64,000 nt of DNA from Rehmannia glutinosa (taxonomy: Eukaryota > Streptophyta > Magnoliopsida > Lamiales > Orobanchaceae). The position numbers were made by a program, and so were the translations under genes. Below are positions 59,286 to 64,000 of the stretch, one piece after another. Each line of letters opens with the position of its first letter. The stretch's first letter is position 1. Below the pieces are notes generated by a model that saw nothing but the letters and a program-made list of their open reading frames with translations, did no database searches and had not been told where the DNA came from. The stretch covers positions 88,798,616-88,862,615 of the forward strand of contig CM071924.1 of the NCBI GenBank assembly GCA_016081115.2, written 5' to 3'.

Positions 59286-62266
59286 CAATCATCAAATTTC
59301 TTGTTCCAATATCTAGGAGACTGTTTCAAGCCATACAAGGATTATTTAAGCAAACAAACAAAATCAGGATTCTTTTTATCAACAAAACCAATAGGCTGCC
59401 GCATATAGATTTTTTCATCTAAATCACCATGCAAAAATGCGATTTTGACATCCATTTGTTTTAATTCCCAATTAAACTGAGCACACAATGCAAGCATAAT
59501 TCGGACAAAGTAGTAAACTTCACAACAAGGAGCAAAGATTTTCGTATAATCTATCCCCTCTTTTTGAGTAAATCCTTTAGCCACTAACCTAGCTTTAAAT
59601 CTAATGATTCACATTCATTTTTAACCTTAAATGACCATATACCGTCCACAATGAGAACAATTAGCAGGTTTAGGCACAAGAATCCAAGTATTGTTAACAT
59701 GCAAAGAATTCATTTCCTCATTCATAGCATTTAACCACTCAACAAAATTTTTAGATTTTAAAGCTTCTTCATAAGATTTAGGCTCAGAATTATCAATCGA
59801 ATCAAACACACCGAAAAACAAATGAAGTCATATGAAAATCATCAAACCTAGCAGTGCCTAATGTTTCGTCTTGCCCTATCTCTAACAAGTTGATAATCAT
59901 GCGATTTTCATTTTCCTGGTTCATTTTCTTCAATGATTTCATCATGCACACATCATCATCATGATTTTCGGGCAAAACAGGTTCAAAATCATGCAAATCG
60001 GGTTGATTTCAGGCATATTCTCACGATTTTCATGCACAACAAAGATCGGGAAAAATATCCACATTAGGAACATGCTCCACCTTATTAGGTGTACCATTTT
60101 GAGAATCGACAAAGGCATAGTCAAGCAAGGCATTTGATTCATTAAATGTCACATCCCTACTAATTAAAACTTTAAAACCAGGTTGAGATTTTAACCACGA
60201 CTATAACCTTTAACACCTTCAGGAGAAAAACACATTTCACAGCCCAGGTTCAATTTTATCAAGTTTTTATGTGCAAACGAGAACATCCAAACACTTTCAA
60301 GTTAGAAAAATCGATTTCTTTACCCGTAAACACAGTTCGGGTATTTTACCACCGAAAGGCACGAAGGAGATCGATTAATCACATTGGCGTGATTAAAAAA
60401 GCTTCACCCCAAAACCTTTTGAAAGTCCGAACAAACAAGCATACTTCTCACCCTTTCAAGTAAAGTTCGATTCATACGTTCGCTACACCGTTTTTCTTTG
60501 TGGTGTATACGGGAATGTTGTATGTCGTTTCATACCGATTCAGACACACAAATTATCAAACAACTGATTACAAAATTCAAGTCCATTATCGGTTCTTAGG
60601 ATTTTAATTTTCTTTCTGTTTGATTTTCAATTAAAGTTTTCCATTTGTTTAAACACATCAAACACATCGATTTGTTTTTCAACAAAAACACCCAAACTTT
60701 TCTTGAAAAATCATCAATAATGAAAGAAAATACCTAGAACCACCATGCGTAGTAACACTCGTAGGACCCCACACATCGGCATGCAAATACTCAAGAATTT
60801 GAAAGAGGTGATTTATTAGGGGAGGAGAAACATGAAATTTCACTCTATATTATTTGCAAGAACACAAGAATCACAAAACGGCATACAAGACAATTTATCT
60901 TTTCCAAAATAGCCATTTTTCTACAAAATTTCAAGATCTTTAGCACTCATATGACCCAAACGTTTATGTCATAAATCGGTTTGTCATTTTGAGCCACACA
61001 CAAAGATTCACGAGAATTTTGCAAGCTAGATTCAAGTTCAAGAAGATACAAACATACAAATTTCTCCTTTTCATGACTTTGAAAATTACCAAGTTACCCT
61101 TTAAAATTTTCATTAAGCCTTTCCCCATTCCCCTATAAACCATCATCCTCAAGAGAAGCACACGAAATCAGATTGCTACATAAATCGAGGCACATGCCTC
61201 ACATTTTTCAAAGTCAAAACATAGCGAGAATCAAACTTTAAACATACATCACCAATTCCAACAATATTACAATTTGTTTTTTATTAGCCGGTGACACGAG
61301 AACCATGCAATACTTCTTTATAATTAGAAAATAGCCTTTTAAATGGTGTCATATGAAAAGTGCAACCAGAATCAACAAGCCATTCAGTTTCACACACGTA
61401 ATTCACATCAACATAATTTCATAAACCATAAAGACATCGGGCACATTTTCACTCGTAGAAGCCATATTAGCATGCTCATTTTGTTTAAAAAGTCGATTTC
61501 CTCTTTTATTAGGGCATTCCCTAACATAATGACCACTTTGACCACATTCATAGCACTTCCGATTTTTGGCCTAGACTTAGACCTAAACTTACTCTTTTCC
61601 TTTTTCTTAACAAATTTCCGGTTGTTATTATTCTAGGTTTATTAACCCTGTTTTGAGAACGTCCTCTCAAATGCATAACCTCAGTGAGAATTTTGCTATA
61701 ACTTCTATTGACTTTTAAATCCAATTCTTTGCTTTTAAGGCCATTCACAATGAGTGTCAATTGTGACCGTGTCCCTACCATACTTAATAGCAGATTTAAC
61801 ATCACCATAAGACTCGGGAAAGCATTCAAAAGCACATCGGAGTATAATCATCAATATTCTTATCACCCGTCAACTTAATATCTTGAATTAATTTGGTAAA
61901 CACATCCAAATTTTCATCAATCTCTTTGTTTAAGTCAAGTTTAAATCACGAAAAAAGTTCAAGCAAAAACAACTTACTAGGCAAAGAAGTTTCCATATAT
62001 AATTCTTCCGATTTTTCCCACAAAGTTTTTTAGAAGCAAGTTTACCAACTTTTCTAAGCACAGAGTCGAAAGGTTCAAAATAATAGAAGAATAAGCATAC
62101 TCATCAATTTCAAGTTTCTTTTCGGCGGTATCTTTTCAAAGATAAACACCACTATGACTTTTATAAACTTTTTGTTGGATTAAAATCCCTCTCATTTGTT
62201 CCGCCAAATCGAAAAATCAGTTTTTCCATTAAACGAGTTCAAGATTATAACTAGGCATATCCATTT
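59286..62266 (-). pseudogene. Copia B gag-pol, 5' part
   Basis: From about 62266 a gag region with many frame changes (KNIDDYTP-like segment near 61840; LNAFPSLMVMLN). A zinc-knuckle segment is present near 61550-61480. Integrase parts follow (61200-60550). The RT is partly open at 59821-59342: SYEEALKSKNFVEWLNAMNE, KGFTQKEGIDYTKIFAP, KQMDVKIAFLHGDLDEKIYM. Coding is cut at 59285 within the RT by the nested element and resumes at 52799. Confidence 0.8.
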
Positions 62267-62870
62267 TCACAAAAAACACAACAGTTTTCATAAAACACAA
62301 GACACACAAAGCAAGTTATAATCACAGAACAAGCAACAAAAACACAGAAAATTGAGAATACAACGAAGCGCAAATAAAAGGCCACGAGATAGAAACCCCT
62401 CGTACCACTAGGTTCCACTACACTCGAGGTGTAGGGTCAAAGCGGCTTTTTTGCTCGGAGTTCCTTAAATACTAAATAAAAAACCAAAAAGACAATCAAC
62501 CACGTAAGAGAAAATAAATAAGGGAGATACGGGAGCGTACACTTTATGTGAAGCCCACTTAGAAGATCATGCTCTATCGAGTTATACTACTTATGCACTG
62601 ATAACCGTCGTATCGAGAGCCCTCTCCATCCAAGCCAAGCCTACTGTCCCAATATCTTTGTTGTACACGAGAAATCTTCTACATCCAAAAAGCTAAGTTT
62701 GGGACATAACTTTGATACCACTTCTTTGGGAGGCCGCATATACACCCATTTCCATTAGGTATGATATTGTCCATTCTTGGCCAAAAGTCATCTTGATTTT
62801 GTTGTTGGGCTTCCACTCAAAATGCCTCATACAGTGATGAAGTCATGTTGGGTCCAAAGGAGGCACTGCG

Positions 62871-62983
62871 CCCCCATAAATTTTGAAAACAACTAAGGGT
62901 ATTTTGGTAATTTTACTTTACATTTTAAAAAATACAAAAATAGGAAAATTGGAATAAATCGTGAATTTCTTTATTCTTCTTTT
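62871..62983. other. Short flank
   Basis: AT-rich spacer between Copia B and the next TIR element. Nothing recognised. Confidence 0.4.
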
Positions 62984-63659
62984 TAGAAGTGGCAATGGGC
63001 GCGCCGGGCCATTGACGACCAAGCCGACAGGCCAAACTAGAAAATCGGGTCGGGCCTAATTTTATCGGGCCTAAAAATATCATGGTCCAATCCAACCCAG
63101 CTACGGGCTGCGGGCCATCGGGCCAAACCGGCCCAAGATAATATTATAAAAATAATATTAAAAAATAAAAATAAATGACTAATCAACCAAACCAAACCCC
63201 ATTCGGCCTTCACCATTAACTTTTATATATATATATATATATGTATGTCTTGTTTTAGTACATATATACACACATAAAACAATCACTCTCTCTCTATATA
63301 TATATATATATGTTTTATTTAGTACACACATATATATTTGAGTTAAACACACTAAATAATGAATCGAGAATAAGCGATGGTGATGCAAACCAAATATGAT
63401 ATGTCCATATTTGTGGGAACATTGTGTAGTCCGCACAACCCGAGGAGAATGTTTGCGGTTTTTTTTTTTTTAAATTGAAATAGTATCGGACTCGGTCGGC
63501 CAAAAAAACGGGTTTTTTGCCCGAACCCAAGCGGCATGACGGGCCACTCTTGGGCGGGTCATTTAGGCCCGACTTTTTCGGGCCTTAAATACATGGTTGA
63601 TCCGGCCTTATTTTATTTTGGTGGGTAGCCCCATCGGGCCGAGCCAATTTTGCCACTCT
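62984..63659. mobile_element. GGCC-rich hAT-like element with a perfect 8-bp target duplication
   Basis: The left end TAGAAGTGGCAATGGGC and (revcomp) right end AGAGTGGCAAAATTGGCTCGG are flanked by CTTCTTTT on both sides (62976-62983 and 63660-63667). GGCC-rich arms (about 150-190 bp each) enclose an AT-rich centre with (TA)n at 63223-63242 and 63294-63312. Length 676 bp. Same family as 13785-14077. Confidence 0.85.
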
Positions 63660-63667
63660 CTTCTTTT

Positions 63668-64000
63668 CTCCTCCCCATTTGCGAATCTTGAAAAAATTTT
63701 GAGTCATGTTTATTTTTCTTTTTCAAAATTCCGTACATTTTCTTATACTCGACCATAATTTTTATTCATTTTCTTTTAGCTCCACAATTTTTTTTTTACA
63801 TTTCCCCATATTTTCTTTTTGGAATATTAGTCTTGAAATTATTATGCTACGATTTTAAAATATGAAGAATATAAAGAAAGTTATGGTAAATTGATGAAAC
63901 TGTATTATGTTATTTCTTTTTGAATATTAAAATGAAATTGAACTATTGCATTGACTATATCAAAATTGATTTTTATTTATAGTCTTTTTTAATGTTTATA
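63668..64000. other. Anonymous AT-rich DNA to the window end
   Basis: No gene or element recognised. Confidence 0.5.

Larger units (their letters stand above)
50255..62870 (-). mobile_element. Copia retrotransposon B, interrupted by a nested element
   Basis: Minus-strand element. Primer site TGGTATCAAAG (62720-62710), leader, gag-pol (62266 to 59286), interruption by 52805-59280, rest of pol (52799 to about 51760), polypurine tract AAGTTGGAGAAA (51585-51574) and 3' LTR (51573-50255). Only about 150 bp of the 5' LTR seems to remain (62721-62870), and it is rather diverged from the 3' LTR, so the right border is uncertain. Large LTR and protein style suggest a Tork/Angela-type Copia. Confidence 0.7.

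Overview
This is plant nuclear DNA, most likely from a eudicot. The evidence is a split plant gene with GT-AG introns, two AP2/ERF transcription factors, low overall GC with many (TA)n tracts, plant-type Copia and Gypsy LTR retrotransposons, many small TIR elements, and a degraded caulimovirid (plant pararetrovirus) integration. I cannot name the species. There is no prokaryotic signal, no CRISPR array and no complete tRNA or rRNA gene.

Genes: (1) positions 1-4245 (+) hold the 3' six exons of a Rab geranylgeranyltransferase alpha subunit (PFTA repeats followed by plant-type leucine-rich repeats). (2) 7120-6340 (-) is an ERF1-like group IX ERF; its reading frame needs two separate single-base corrections. 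(3) 49370-49896 (+) is a small ERF98-like ERF with a C-terminal EDLL-type motif and one single-base frame break. Everything else is repeats or anonymous AT-rich DNA.

Layout: 4.4-14 kb is a field of small DNA transposons (hAT-like with 8-bp target duplications, Mutator-like, CACTA-like, Tourist-like), one tRNA-derived SINE and LTR scraps. 14.2-20.1 kb holds two large, related TIR elements embedded in (TA)n/(CT)n tracts, followed by a 720-bp near-palindromic fold-back element (20131-20850). 24.0-31.6 kb is close to one full genome equivalent of an endogenous caulimovirid, in the order primer site, small coiled-coil ORF, movement protein, second small ORF, coat protein, polymerase, transactivator, promoter; all major ORFs are broken. 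31.7-39.1 kb adds three more (TA)n-embedded TIR elements, each with its own internal array of degenerate short repeats, plus CACTA-type and nested MITEs. At 39.1-45.1 kb a Gypsy-type LTR is split by a 4.7-kb Copia (39759-44487, TSD CATTC). 45.5-46.3 kb is a poly(A)-tailed retro-insertion. 50.3-62.9 kb is a larger minus-strand Copia whose reverse transcriptase is split by a 6.5-kb non-autonomous Gypsy/Athila-like element (52805-59280, TSD ACATG), whose 3' LTR in turn carries a 358-bp hAT-like MITE (58141-58498, TSD AGAAATAG): a three-level nest.

The most useful observations are the common architecture of the (TA)n-targeted TIR elements (long TIRs plus an internal degenerate satellite, two of them sharing a short ORF behind a splice-acceptor-like site), the caulimovirid copy whose two ends meet at the tip of a predicted leader hairpin, and the single-base deletions that break both otherwise well-preserved ERF genes.
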